64,000 nt of DNA from UBA2767 sp965228625. GTDB taxonomy: Bacteria > Pseudomonadota > Alphaproteobacteria > Rhizobiales > Methyloligellaceae. The position numbers and the translations under genes are program-made. Of the stretch, positions 35,555 through 44,163 are shown piece by piece. The stretch lies in assembly GCA_965228625.1 (NCBI GenBank), contig OZ245829.1:2356001-2420000 (forward strand), written 5' to 3'. The notes beneath the pieces were generated by a model. The model worked only from the letters and a program-made list of their open reading frames with translations. It made no database searches and had not been told where the DNA came from. The stretch's first letter is position 1. Each line of letters begins with the position of its first letter.

Positions 35555-36613
35555 TCATTTCAGCATACCCGCGACATGATCGCCGAATGCCTTCGTGCCC
35601 ATAGAACCGTCAAGATCGACGGTTCGGGTCGATGCGTCGGCAAGCGCCGTGTCGACCGCCTCGTTGATGGCATTCGCAGCCTCATGCAGGTCGTCGCGTC
35701 CGTGTTTCTCACTCAGCCAGTCCAGCAACATGGCGACGGAAAGAATGAGCGATGTCGGGTTGGCCTTGTCCTGGCCTTCAATATCGGGAGCGGACCCGTG
35801 TTGCGCCTGGGCGAAGCACTGCGTGGCACTCGCCATGGTCGACCCGGCGAGGCCGAGACTGCCCGAGAGCTCGCTGGCGAGGTCGGACAGGATGTCGCCA
35901 TACATGTTCGTCGCCAGGACCACATCGAACCGCGACGGATCGCGCACGAGATAGGCCGTCATGGCGTCGATCAGAACGTCGTCCAGCTCAACCTCCGGAA
36001 ACTCCTTCGAGACCTTGCGAACCTGTTCCAGATAAAGGCCATCCGTCACCTTCAGAACGTTCGCCTTGTGGACGGCAGTGACCTTTTTCCGCCGCTTCAT
36101 GGCCAACTCGAAAGCCGCGCGGGCAATACGCTCGCAGCCCTGCGCCGTAACCTTGCGCATGGACATGGCGAGATCAGGTGTCGGCATGAACTCGCCGGTG
36201 CCCCAAAACATGGTACGGTCGGCGTAAAACCCTTCCGTCAACTCGCGCATGATCACGAGGTCGAGCCCCTCCTTGCCGTGAGCCACGCCGGGCCGCGTAC
36301 GCGCCGGCCGCGCATTTGCATAGAGATCGAGGCCGATACGGAAGCGCGCCGAGATGTTCACGCCGCCTTCTTCGGGCGGCGGATAGGCAAGGTTGTCCTG
36401 GGGCCCAAGTATCACGCCGTCAAAGCCTGAAACCTTGTCGACCAGTTCCGGGCGAAGGGTCGTGCCATGCTTTTCCAGGCTGGCCAGCCCGACATCGTCA
36501 TATTCGAATTCGAACCCCAGTCCGCGCGCCGAATTGACCGTTTCCAGCACGTGCATAGCCGCGCCGACGATCTCCGGACCGATGCCGTCGCCCGGCAAGA
36601 CAAGAACTTTCAT
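35555..36613 (-). CDS. 3-isopropylmalate/isocitrate dehydrogenase family protein
   Basis: A 352-residue beta-decarboxylating dehydrogenase. It has LPGDGIGPE at the start, the IMRELTEGFYADR substrate loop, VTAVHKANVLKVTDG with the catalytic Lys, and the metal-binding DAMTAYLVRDPSRFDVVLATNMYGDILSD region. The substrate loop differs from LeuB (RxLxGGIYFG), and no leuC/leuD is nearby, so it may act on another 2-hydroxy-dicarboxylate such as isocitrate, homoisocitrate or tartrate. Its ATG overlaps the preceding gene's stop (ATGA). Confidence 0.8.
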   Translation of the reverse strand: MKVLVLPGDGIGPEIVGAAMHVLETVNSARGLGFEFEYDDVGLASLEKHGTTLRPELVDKVSGFDGVILGPQDNLAYPPPEEGGVNISARFRIGLDLYANARPARTRPGVAHGKEGLDLVIMRELTEGFYADRTMFWGTGEFMPTPDLAMSMRKVTAQGCERIARAAFELAMKRRKKVTAVHKANVLKVTDGLYLEQVRKVSKEFPEVELDDVLIDAMTAYLVRDPSRFDVVLATNMYGDILSDLASELSGSLGLAGSTMASATQCFAQAQHGSAPDIEGQDKANPTSLILSVAMLLDWLSEKHGRDDLHEAANAINEAVDTALADASTRTVDLDGSMGTKAFGDHVAGMLK

Positions 36614-36876
36614 CTACGCTGCTCTCCCCCGACGCCCGCGAGAAACGGGCAGGATTTTATGAACGCGGCGATGGCCGGTGGGCTGTTGTCCCTCGCCATT
36701 TCTGAGTTGAGTCGGCCAAGTTCCTTGTTGAGTCGCTGACGCTCGGCGAGCAGATGATTGAACTGGGCATCGCAGCCGGTGATGGGTCCCGGATAGCCGC
36801 CGATCTCCTTGTTGATCGCCTCCCGCCGCGCCTCCAGCGCCTGACGCAACGCGTCCCAACTACCCAAATCACTCAT
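36610..36876 (-). CDS. 88-residue coiled-coil protein between rimO and the dehydrogenase
   Basis: A small, mostly helical protein (AEARREAINKEI, then LLAERQRLNKELGRLNSEMA) likely to form a coiled coil, ending in a basic tail with one Cys in SCPFLAG. It overlaps rimO by 4 bases at its start and the dehydrogenase by 4 bases at its end, both as ATGA. Such double coupling argues strongly that it is a real gene. I do not recognise the family. Confidence 0.7.
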   Translation of the reverse strand: MSDLGSWDALRQALEARREAINKEIGGYPGPITGCDAQFNHLLAERQRLNKELGRLNSEMARDNSPPAIAAFIKSCPFLAGVGGEQRR

Positions 36877-38237
36877 GACGACGCCTCCACGGGTTCCGCC
36901 CAGAGATCATACTCGTCCGCATGCGCCACGCGCACCGCGAGCATGTCACCCGGTTCCAGATCGCTGTGGCCGTTCAGAAAGACGCAGCCATCGATTTCCG
37001 GCGCGTCCCACGCCGAACGGGCGATCGCGCCCTCCTCGTCGACCTCGTCGACAAGGACTTCGATCTCCTTGCCGACGCGCGTGGACAAGAGGTCCGCGCT
37101 TACCTTTGCCTGCGTTTCCATCAGCCGCGCATAGCGCTCGGCTTTCACCTCCTCGGGCACATGGTCGGCCAGGGCGTTCGATGCCGCACCGGCGACGTCC
37201 TCGTACTTGAAACAGCCGACACGGGTGAGCCGCGCCTCCTGCAGCCAGTCGAGCAGGAATGTGAAGTCCTCCTCCGTCTCGCCCGGGAAGCCGACAATGA
37301 AGCTCGACCGGATCGCGAGTTCGGGACAGACCGATTTCCACCCGAGAATGCGCTGGAGCGTTTTCTCCTGATGCGCCGGCCGGCGCATCGCCTTCAACAC
37401 ATTCGGGCTGGCGTGCTGAAACGGGATGTCGAGATAGGGCAGCACCTTGCCTTCCGCCATCAGCGGGATGATCTCGTCCACATGCGGATAGGGATAGACG
37501 TAATGCAGGCGTACCCAGACGCCGAGGCGTCCCAGCGCTTGTGTCAGATCGAAGAAGCGCGCGGCGATCTCCTGTCCGTTCCAGACGCTCGGCGCATATT
37601 TCAGATCGAGACCGTAGGCGGAGGTGTCCTGGCTGATCACCAGCAACTCCCGCACCCCCGCCTCGACGAGCCGCTCCGCCTCGCGCATCACATCCGACGC
37701 CGGCCGGCTGGCCAGCTTTCCGCGCATCGAGGGAATGATGCAGAAGGCGCAGGAATTGTTGCAGCCCTCGGAAATCTTCAGATAGGCGTAGTGGCGCGGC
37801 GTCAGGCGAATGCCCTGTGGCGGGATCAGGTCCAGAAAGGGATCGTGCGCGGGCGGGACGACATTGTGGATCTCCGACACGACCTGTTCGTATTGCTGCG
37901 GGCCCGTCACCGCGAGGACGCCCGGGTGCTCGGCGCGGATATGCGCCTCATCGACGCCCATGCAGCCGGTCACGATCACCCGTCCGTTTTCCGTCATCGC
38001 CTCGCCGATGGCGTCCAGCGATTCCTTCTTGGCGCTGTCGAGAAATCCGCACGTGTTGACGACCACCACGTCCGCGCCCTGATAGTCGGCCGACAGCTCG
38101 TAGCCCTCGGCGCGCAGGCGCGTAATGATGCGTTCGGAATCGACGAGCGCCTTGGGGCAGCCGAGGCTGACGAAACCGACTTTTGGCGCGCTATGCGGCA
38201 CCGGCGCCCGGCGTGGTGAGTGCGCGGTTGTTTCCAT
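36873..38237 (-). CDS. rimO: RimO, ribosomal protein uS12 methylthiotransferase
   Basis: A 454-residue radical-SAM enzyme that adds a methylthio group to an aspartate of ribosomal protein S12. An N-terminal UPF0004 domain carries FVSLGCPKALVDSE, NTCGF and VTGCMG cysteines. The radical-SAM cluster is EGCNNSCAFC. The PFQHASPNVLKAMRRP segment and C-terminal TRAM domain (ending near EPGDMLAVRVAHADEYDLWAE) are typical. The ATG at 38237 was preferred over an upstream frame to 38276 because it begins at the expected length. Confidence 0.93.
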   Translation of the reverse strand: METTAHSPRRAPVPHSAPKVGFVSLGCPKALVDSERIITRLRAEGYELSADYQGADVVVVNTCGFLDSAKKESLDAIGEAMTENGRVIVTGCMGVDEAHIRAEHPGVLAVTGPQQYEQVVSEIHNVVPPAHDPFLDLIPPQGIRLTPRHYAYLKISEGCNNSCAFCIIPSMRGKLASRPASDVMREAERLVEAGVRELLVISQDTSAYGLDLKYAPSVWNGQEIAARFFDLTQALGRLGVWVRLHYVYPYPHVDEIIPLMAEGKVLPYLDIPFQHASPNVLKAMRRPAHQEKTLQRILGWKSVCPELAIRSSFIVGFPGETEEDFTFLLDWLQEARLTRVGCFKYEDVAGAASNALADHVPEEVKAERYARLMETQAKVSADLLSTRVGKEIEVLVDEVDEEGAIARSAWDAPEIDGCVFLNGHSDLEPGDMLAVRVAHADEYDLWAEPVEASS

Positions 38238-38325
38238 GGCCGCTCTTATAGGCGAGTGAAGCCCCCGCGTCAGCACGCGCGAACGTGAATTCTGTCATAC
38301 CTCACGGCTGACCACGATTCGCAGG

Positions 38326-41300
38326 CTATCGGCCGAGCAGGTTCCTGAGCACGTCTTCGGGGCGGGCCTGCTCGCCCTGCGGTTGGGTCCCGTCGGGCGC
38401 CTGCTGGTCGCCTCCACCGAAAACGCCCTGCAGCAGGTTGTTGACGTCTTCCTTGTTCTTCAGCTTCTTGAACACTTCCCCGACCTTTTCGACCGTGTCC
38501 TTGGCCAGCTCCGGATCGTTCAAGATACGATTGAGATCGGGAACGATCTTCGGGTCCGCCAGGGGACCGGTGATCCTTACCGGAATAAGCAGTCCCCGCT
38601 TTGGATCATCGACCGCGCCCTGTCCCTGAAGGTTCGCGACCAGCCGCGGCAGCGCAGTATAGTCGATGCGCTCGCGGCCAAGGTCGATATCTCCTTCACC
38701 CGTCATGCGGACGAGCGGACCGATGAGCTGAAGGTCCTTGTTGCGGGCAACACCCTTCTGGATGACGAAACTCGCCGAAAGCTGGCTGAAATCGGTCTTC
38801 TCGCGATCGGCCCGCTTCCAGCCATCGATCTTGCCCTGCTTGAGCCCGCGGACCATTGCCGGGATGTTGATGCCCTCGATTGCGCCGTCGGCGAAGGCGA
38901 CCCGCGCCGCACCTTGCAGGTCCTGCATCATGGCCTTCTGCGAACGGCCGGCGCCCGAGACTTTCAGCTCGATATTGGCGCGTCCGGAAATCCAGTCGAA
39001 ATCCGCCGCGTCCGTCAGAAAGGGCAGCGCGGAAACACCGTTGAGGTTGAACACCGCTGCCATCGCCGGCGTCTTGCGGGCGCCGTTGACCGTAACCCGT
39101 CCGACCCCCGTCCCGGAATACAGGGCAAACCTCGTGAGATCCGCTGTCAGAACACCATTCTTGAGGGCTGCCGTGAGCGCGCTCTGGCCGGTCCGGATCT
39201 GTCGATAGAGAATGGTTCCGGCCGTCAGCTTGACGTTTGCATCAACGGACCGAAGACCGCTGAGATCAAAGGCGCGCTTGCTCCAGCCCCGCACCTGCGG
39301 CGCCCCCGGCGCCTCTTCGGCCTTGTCGAGCTTCTTGATGAAATCGGTCAGGGATTGTCCCGATTGGGGCTTCGGTGCCGGCTCCGCCGCGGATGGTTTC
39401 GTACCTCGTGGCTTCGGCGCGGCCGTGCCCGGTTTTCCGGGGCTTGGCGCCTCTCCGAGGTAGGGGTTCAAATCGAGCTTGTCGAGCGTGAGGCCTGCCA
39501 CGATCAGCGGCCTGGCACCCGCGAGGCGAATGCTGCCCTGGCCCTTGCCTTTCATGTCATCGATACCGAGTTCCGCGTTCTGAAACTTCAGAACATCGTC
39601 CTTGAGGCTGAGCTGTCCCGTGAACGATGCCGGGCCCAGCCCGCCGCCCGGCGGCAACGGGTCGCTGACCCACTGCGCAAGCTGCCGTACCGATTGCGTG
39701 TTTGCCGTCATCCGGCCATTGACCTCGGGCGCCGTTCCCAGCCGGATGTTTCCGTCGAAATCCGCCTTCGCATCGGGCGCGGAAAGACCAAGGCGCAGTT
39801 TCGATGCTTCGTCGCGGATCAGGGCGGACGGCGAGTCGACCCGCCCCTCAAACGTCACTTTCTTGTCACGCCAGACAAGATCCCCGTTCGCGTCGAGGGG
39901 GTCGGAAAGCTGCGGCTGCACGAGCGAGACGTTCAGCGCCGACACGTTCTGCCGTGTCCCTGCGCGCTCGTCCGTGAAGTTGACGGTGCCGTCGACGATC
40001 TCGACCTTGCCGAGGCGGATTTCCTGGACCGCCCCGCCGCCGATGCCGGCGGCTTGCGCATGAACGAAAGACGGCCCGTTGTGCGGCTGACCCGTGGGCT
40101 CGGTCCGCGCGGCGGCCTTTTTCTCAAGCTCCCAGTTCTTCCGGCCGTTGGCGTCCGAGAGCAGGTTGAAGACGGGCTTCGTCAGAACGAAGCGATCGAC
40201 CTCGACCCGGCGGCTGATCAGTGGCAACAGTTTCAGATTGACCGTGAGCGTGCCCACCTGCAGCGTGTCGCCCGCTGTCATCCCCGCAGGATTCGAGACG
40301 CGTACGTCGCCGAGCTCCACGCCAATGCTCGGGAACCACGCTACCGAAATATCCCCGTCAATCGCCAGGTCGCGGCCTGTCTGTTGCTTCACAATCGACG
40401 TGAGCTGTTGCCGGACCGTGTCCTCGGGAACCAGAAAGGCAAGCGCGGCAACGCCAAGAACCGCCAGCATGACGAGCGCCACAACAGCGCCGAGGATGAG
40501 GCGCACGCCGCGGGTTCCGCTGCTCAAAGCCTGAACGACCGAACGCCGCGGCTTCTCGGGCGACGTTTCGCCGTGCGCGGGGGCCGATGCGGGTCCGGCA
40601 GCGGGTGCGGGCTCCGGAGCCGGTGCCGCCATTGGTTGTGGGGCGGGGGTCGGATCGGGCGAAGGGGTCGGGTCGGGCGGAGGCGCCGGATCGGGCGACG
40701 TCGGCGCGGCAGCTTGAGGCCGGGCGGGTTCGTTCTCGGCGCCGCAGGATTTGAGCGCGCGCGCAACGCTTGAGCCGATCAGTTCGGAGATGCGTGGATG
40801 CAGGCCGACGGGACCGGCATAGATCGCGGTCGCACCACTCTCGGCAATGGCATCGGGAATATCCTGGCCGGAATGCATGCCATCGCCTGCGAAAAAGCCT
40901 GCGATGATGGTCGGCCCCTGATACTCCCGAAGCGCGTCCGCCACAAACGGCGCCTCTTCGATGAAGGCGGTGTCGATGCGGGCAAACGGTGAGTGCCCCT
41001 CGATGACTCGCACGGCGCGGCGCGTGGCGTCGGCACTGGCTGAACCTTGTTTCGAGCCGTGGCCGACCACGAGGAGACGGGTTTCGGCCGGATTGAGACC
41101 GGAGGACTGTGCTGCGCGCAGGGCGCTTTCCAGCATGAGCAGCGGGGCGCGCTGGTCGACGCCGAGAGGCTGGAGCACGGATGTGAGCACCGACACATTC
41201 GCGGCCTTGATCCGCCGCGGCAGCTCCTCCGCCGCGAAGTATCCCGCGCTCATGAACATGGGATAGACGAGAATCCACTCCGCGCCGCTCAGTTCGGCCT

Positions 41301-41496
41301 CGGCAAGCGCGCTTTCGAATTTCGGCTCGCCATTCAGCACGCCGCCCGACACAAAGCGGTATTGCCCGCTCTCGCGCAGCGCCTCGACATGCGCGGCGAG
41401 GCCGGCATTCGACTTGTCGTCGCCGCGGTCGCCATGCGAGGCGAGAACAATCGCCACCGCCCGCGTGTCAACCGGGTTGTCAGGGGTGTTGGTCAA
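38326..41496 (-). CDS. Fusion of a CbiX/sirohydrochlorin-chelatase-like domain with an AsmA domain
   Basis: A 1056-residue protein of unusual design. Residues about 10-248 form a two-lobed CbiX-like chelatase domain: LASHGDRG (His21), then GHGSKQGSA (His146) and FFAGDGMHSGQDIP (His208), the two His of the second lobe being the usual metal-site residues. Residues 256-310 are a Pro/Ala/Asp linker. A single membrane helix lies at about 332-356. From 357 to the end is an AsmA-family domain (TGRDLAIDGDISVAWFPSIG at 373, and the C-terminal LDLNPYLGE and ISGRANIELKVSGAGRS parts). The chelatase would sit in the cytoplasm and the AsmA part in the periplasm. The start is a TTG with GGAAGG eight bases upstream. 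Confidence 0.85.
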   Translation of the reverse strand: MTNTPDNPVDTRAVAIVLASHGDRGDDKSNAGLAAHVEALRESGQYRFVSGGVLNGEPKFESALAEAELSGAEWILVYPMFMSAGYFAAEELPRRIKAANVSVLTSVLQPLGVDQRAPLLMLESALRAAQSSGLNPAETRLLVVGHGSKQGSASADATRRAVRVIEGHSPFARIDTAFIEEAPFVADALREYQGPTIIAGFFAGDGMHSGQDIPDAIAESGATAIYAGPVGLHPRISELIGSSVARALKSCGAENEPARPQAAAPTSPDPAPPPDPTPSPDPTPAPQPMAAPAPEPAPAAGPASAPAHGETSPEKPRRSVVQALSSGTRGVRLILGAVVALVMLAVLGVAALAFLVPEDTVRQQLTSIVKQQTGRDLAIDGDISVAWFPSIGVELGDVRVSNPAGMTAGDTLQVGTLTVNLKLLPLISRRVEVDRFVLTKPVFNLLSDANGRKNWELEKKAAARTEPTGQPHNGPSFVHAQAAGIGGGAVQEIRLGKVEIVDGTVNFTDERAGTRQNVSALNVSLVQPQLSDPLDANGDLVWRDKKVTFEGRVDSPSALIRDEASKLRLGLSAPDAKADFDGNIRLGTAPEVNGRMTANTQSVRQLAQWVSDPLPPGGGLGPASFTGQLSLKDDVLKFQNAELGIDDMKGKGQGSIRLAGARPLIVAGLTLDKLDLNPYLGEAPSPGKPGTAAPKPRGTKPSAAEPAPKPQSGQSLTDFIKKLDKAEEAPGAPQVRGWSKRAFDLSGLRSVDANVKLTAGTILYRQIRTGQSALTAALKNGVLTADLTRFALYSGTGVGRVTVNGARKTPAMAAVFNLNGVSALPFLTDAADFDWISGRANIELKVSGAGRSQKAMMQDLQGAARVAFADGAIEGINIPAMVRGLKQGKIDGWKRADREKTDFSQLSASFVIQKGVARNKDLQLIGPLVRMTGEGDIDLGRERIDYTALPRLVANLQGQGAVDDPKRGLLIPVRITGPLADPKIVPDLNRILNDPELAKDTVEKVGEVFKKLKNKEDVNNLLQGVFGGGDQQAPDGTQPQGEQARPEDVLRNLLGR

Positions 41497-41537
41497 ACGA
41501 CCCGCCTTCCGATCAATCTAGTCTCGCGCCCAAAGGC

Positions 41538-42122
41538 TTAGCCGGACAGCGCCTCTTCCACAAGCGCTTGTGACGACTTGTCCATTGGCAGTTTCAGCGC
41601 CGCTTCGCGTGCTGTCTCAGACATCTTCGCCCACGTTTTGCGCAAGATGCCAAGCAACTTCTCGCGATCATGCTTGGACGCAAATGCGCTGAAATAATGT
41701 TCGAGGAATACCAGGCACGCGATGTCCTCCACCGCCTGGGCGTCCGCGTCGCGTTTCAGACGCTCCTTGCGAATGAGAGACTGGACGCGGGAGATCGCCT
41801 CCTCGTCATATCCGGCGCGCGCAAGCAGCGCGGCCACGTCCTCCGCATGTGCCTTTTTCGCGGCATTGCGCCAGGCATGGTACCCCTTACGGTCCATCGG
41901 ATAGTCGGCCCGGGGACGCGTCCAGCGTTTGAGATGCTGGGCCCGCACCGCAAGCCGCAATTCCTCCGAGGCGTCGGGATAGACGCGCACCAGCATGGTG
42001 CTCATGCGCTCGCCGTAAACAAGCTCGGCGGGCCGTTCGCCCGACGTGGTTTCGATCATGTTCGGATCTTGCGCATTTGCCTCGTCGATGAGGGCGAGCG
42101 CGGTCTCAAAATGTGTGGTCAT
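41538..42122 (-). CDS. DUF4202 family protein
   Basis: A 194-residue, mainly helical protein. It matches the DUF4202 pattern: FETALALIDEANAQDP at the start, ELVYGERMSTMLVRVYPDASEELRLAVRAQHLKRW, then a YPMDRKGYHAWR segment and a KHDREKLLGILRKTW C-terminal helix. The two His and Arg residues (AQHLKRW) suggest an enzyme, but no activity is established that I know of. It lies 41 bases upstream of the CbiX-AsmA gene, is transcribed in the same direction and is probably co-transcribed. Confidence 0.8.
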   Translation of the reverse strand: MTTHFETALALIDEANAQDPNMIETTSGERPAELVYGERMSTMLVRVYPDASEELRLAVRAQHLKRWTRPRADYPMDRKGYHAWRNAAKKAHAEDVAALLARAGYDEEAISRVQSLIRKERLKRDADAQAVEDIACLVFLEHYFSAFASKHDREKLLGILRKTWAKMSETAREAALKLPMDKSSQALVEEALSG

Positions 42123-42421
42123 GTGTCGGATTCAGTCATCTTCGAAGTTGAGAAACCCAGGCTGCCACGCAGACCTCATATTCAATGTAGTGGAGACAAT
42201 GGCGTTGATGAAGCCTTTCGGACCCGAAGATTTCGCGCAAAATCATAGGTTTGGGGCTGTGTTCGAGCCGTACGGATAGGTGCAATCGATAGCTGCATCA
42301 ACGGAATGAATTTGCACAAACACAAAAAAGGCGCACATTTTGCGCATTATGACACTTTAGACCGGGCTCCGCGGCGTGAAGCCGAGCACGGGATGTGACG
42401 TCGGCGGCAACAGGACAAACC
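42123..42421. other. Gap between DUF4202 and the phosphate uptake pair
   Basis: 299 bases between divergent genes with no credible coding frame. The segment 42310-42360 is A-rich. It should hold the promoters for both directions; I cannot find a clear Pho box or other operator. Confidence 0.4.
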
Positions 42422-43084
42422 ATGAGCCGAATGAACAAATTGCGGCTTTTTGGCCGCACCAAAGACCTTGAAGGGCAAATCGACGAGTTCCTCGACAAGA
42501 TCTCGGAGGCGGCGGTCATCTTCCGGCTCGCGGTGCGCACATATCTCAAGGAAGGTGCCAACGGCGATTTCAAGTCGAAGCTGAAGGCCGTCAACAAGCT
42601 CGAAAGCGAGGCGGACGACCTGCGCCGTAGCATCGAGAAGGAGCTGTACACGCATACGCTCATACCCGATGCGCGCGGCGATGTGCTCGGCCTGATCGAG
42701 ACCCTCGATCATCTGCTCAACCTGTTCGAAGGGACGCTGTGGGCGATTGCCATCGAGAAGCCCGAAATCACCAACGAATTCGTTTCCGGGTTCCGAAAGC
42801 TCACCAACATGGTCGTTCAGGCGGCAGACGCCTTGGTGTTGGCGGCGCGCTCCTTCTTCCGCACCCCGCATATGGTCGGCGACCACAATCACAAGGTGAT
42901 GATTTACGAGAAGGAAGCCGACAAGATTTCCACCCGGCTCAAGATGGACATTTTCGACGCCGAGATCGAACTCGCGCAAAAGGCCCATCTGCGCAATTTT
43001 GTTGAGCAGATCGACAACGTCGCCGACTGGGCGGAGGACGTCGCCGACCGCCTGGCGATCTACGCCATCAAGCGGACTGTCTAG
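42422..43084 (+). CDS. DUF47/PhoU-like regulator of the PiT transporter
   Basis: A 220-residue all-helical protein of the DUF47 family (PhoU-like). Helical repeats include KLESEADDLRRSIEKEL, NHKVMIYEKEADKIS and the NFVEQIDNVADWAEDVADRLAIYA end. Members occur directly before pit genes and are thought to modulate phosphate uptake. The ATG at 42422 has AGGA upstream; a GTG at 42395 is an alternative. It is separated from the pit gene by 10 bases. Confidence 0.88.
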   Translation: MSRMNKLRLFGRTKDLEGQIDEFLDKISEAAVIFRLAVRTYLKEGANGDFKSKLKAVNKLESEADDLRRSIEKELYTHTLIPDARGDVLGLIETLDHLLNLFEGTLWAIAIEKPEITNEFVSGFRKLTNMVVQAADALVLAARSFFRTPHMVGDHNHKVMIYEKEADKISTRLKMDIFDAEIELAQKAHLRNFVEQIDNVADWAEDVADRLAIYAIKRTV

Positions 43085-43094
43085 TCGGCTCCGC

Positions 43095-44141
43095 ATGGAC
43101 CCAACAATCCTCATTTTTCTGTCGAGCGGACTGTTTCTCGGCTGGGCGCTCGGTGCCAACGACGCCGCCAATGTCTTCGGGACCGCGGTCGGCACCCGCA
43201 TGGTGCGCTGGAGCACCGCGGCGCTGGTCTGTTCGATCTTCGTCGTTCTCGGGGCCGCCGTCAGCGGTGCCGGCACGTCGAGCACGCTGGGCAAACTCGG
43301 TGCCATTTCGACACTGGCCGGCGCCTTCATGACCGCGCTCGCCGCGGCCGTCTCCGTCTACCTGATGACGAAATCCGGCCTCTCGGTTTCAACATCGCAG
43401 GCCATTGTCGGCGGGATCATCGGCTGGAACTTCTTCGCCAACGCGCCGACGGATACCGCCACCCTCACGAAGATCGTCAGCACGTGGTTTCTCTGTCCGC
43501 TTCTGTCCGCGGTGATCGCGGTCATCTTGTACCGGACGCTCCAGTTCTCTCTCCGGCACGCGGAACTCCACCTTGTGCGCACGGACGCCTATTTGCGCGT
43601 CGGGCTGGTGTTGGCCGGTGCGTTCGGCGCCTATGCGCTCGGGGCGAACAATATCGCCAACGTGGTTGGCGTCTTCATTCCGGCGCAACCGTTTCCGGAT
43701 CTCTCAATCGGTCCGATGACGCTCAGCAGCGCGCAACAGCTCTTCGTGCTTGGCGGAATTGCGATCGCCGCGGGTGTGCTGACCTATTCCAGGGGCGTGA
43801 TGATGACCGTCGGCGGGGAACTGGGCCGGATTTCGCCGGCGGCGGCTTTCATCGCCGTTGTCGCCCATTCCATCGTGCTGTTCATCTTTGCGTCCCGGGG
43901 GCTGGAGGCCTGGCTGCTCGACGCCGGTCTTCCGACCATTCCGCTTGTGCCGGTTTCGAGTTCGCAGGCGGTTGTCGGCGCCGTTGTCGGCATCGCCATC
44001 CTTCAGGGCATCCACGGGATCCGTTGGCGCGTCCTCGGCAACATCATGCTCGGATGGATCGCCACGCCCGTACTCGCCTGCCTGATCTGTTTCTTCGGGC
44101 TTTTCTTTCTCCAGAACGTGTTCGGGCAGCGGGTGTTCTAG
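43095..44141 (+). CDS. pit: Low-affinity inorganic phosphate transporter, PiT family
   Basis: A 348-residue membrane protein with about ten hydrophobic segments. The family signature GANDAANVFGTAVGTR is near residue 20 and its second copy GANNIANVVGVF near 185, giving the inverted duplicate architecture of PiT carriers. SISTSQAIVGGIIGW-like (SVSTSQAIVG) and SSSQAVVGAVVG segments are also conserved. It takes up phosphate with protons or sodium. The ATG at 43095 gives the usual N-terminus; the longer frame to 42999 overlaps the upstream gene and was rejected. Confidence 0.92.
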   Translation: MDPTILIFLSSGLFLGWALGANDAANVFGTAVGTRMVRWSTAALVCSIFVVLGAAVSGAGTSSTLGKLGAISTLAGAFMTALAAAVSVYLMTKSGLSVSTSQAIVGGIIGWNFFANAPTDTATLTKIVSTWFLCPLLSAVIAVILYRTLQFSLRHAELHLVRTDAYLRVGLVLAGAFGAYALGANNIANVVGVFIPAQPFPDLSIGPMTLSSAQQLFVLGGIAIAAGVLTYSRGVMMTVGGELGRISPAAAFIAVVAHSIVLFIFASRGLEAWLLDAGLPTIPLVPVSSSQAVVGAVVGIAILQGIHGIRWRVLGNIMLGWIATPVLACLICFFGLFFLQNVFGQRVF

Positions 44142-44163
44142 TGCCTGTTCGACCGGCTCCGGA

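Noticed and set aside
34340..36430. A 696-residue open frame on the plus strand across the YkgJ and dehydrogenase genes
   Set aside because: It runs antisense to two genes with clear family motifs, has Arg/Gly-rich composition and no recognisable domain. It is a by-product of high-G+C codon use.
36921..38219. A 432-residue open frame antisense to rimO
   Set aside because: It mirrors rimO codon positions and has no family likeness.
38383..40773. A 796-residue open frame on the plus strand opposite the CbiX-AsmA gene
   Set aside because: It is antisense to the AsmA part, Arg-rich and without motifs or ribosome site. The minus-strand protein has coherent domains throughout.
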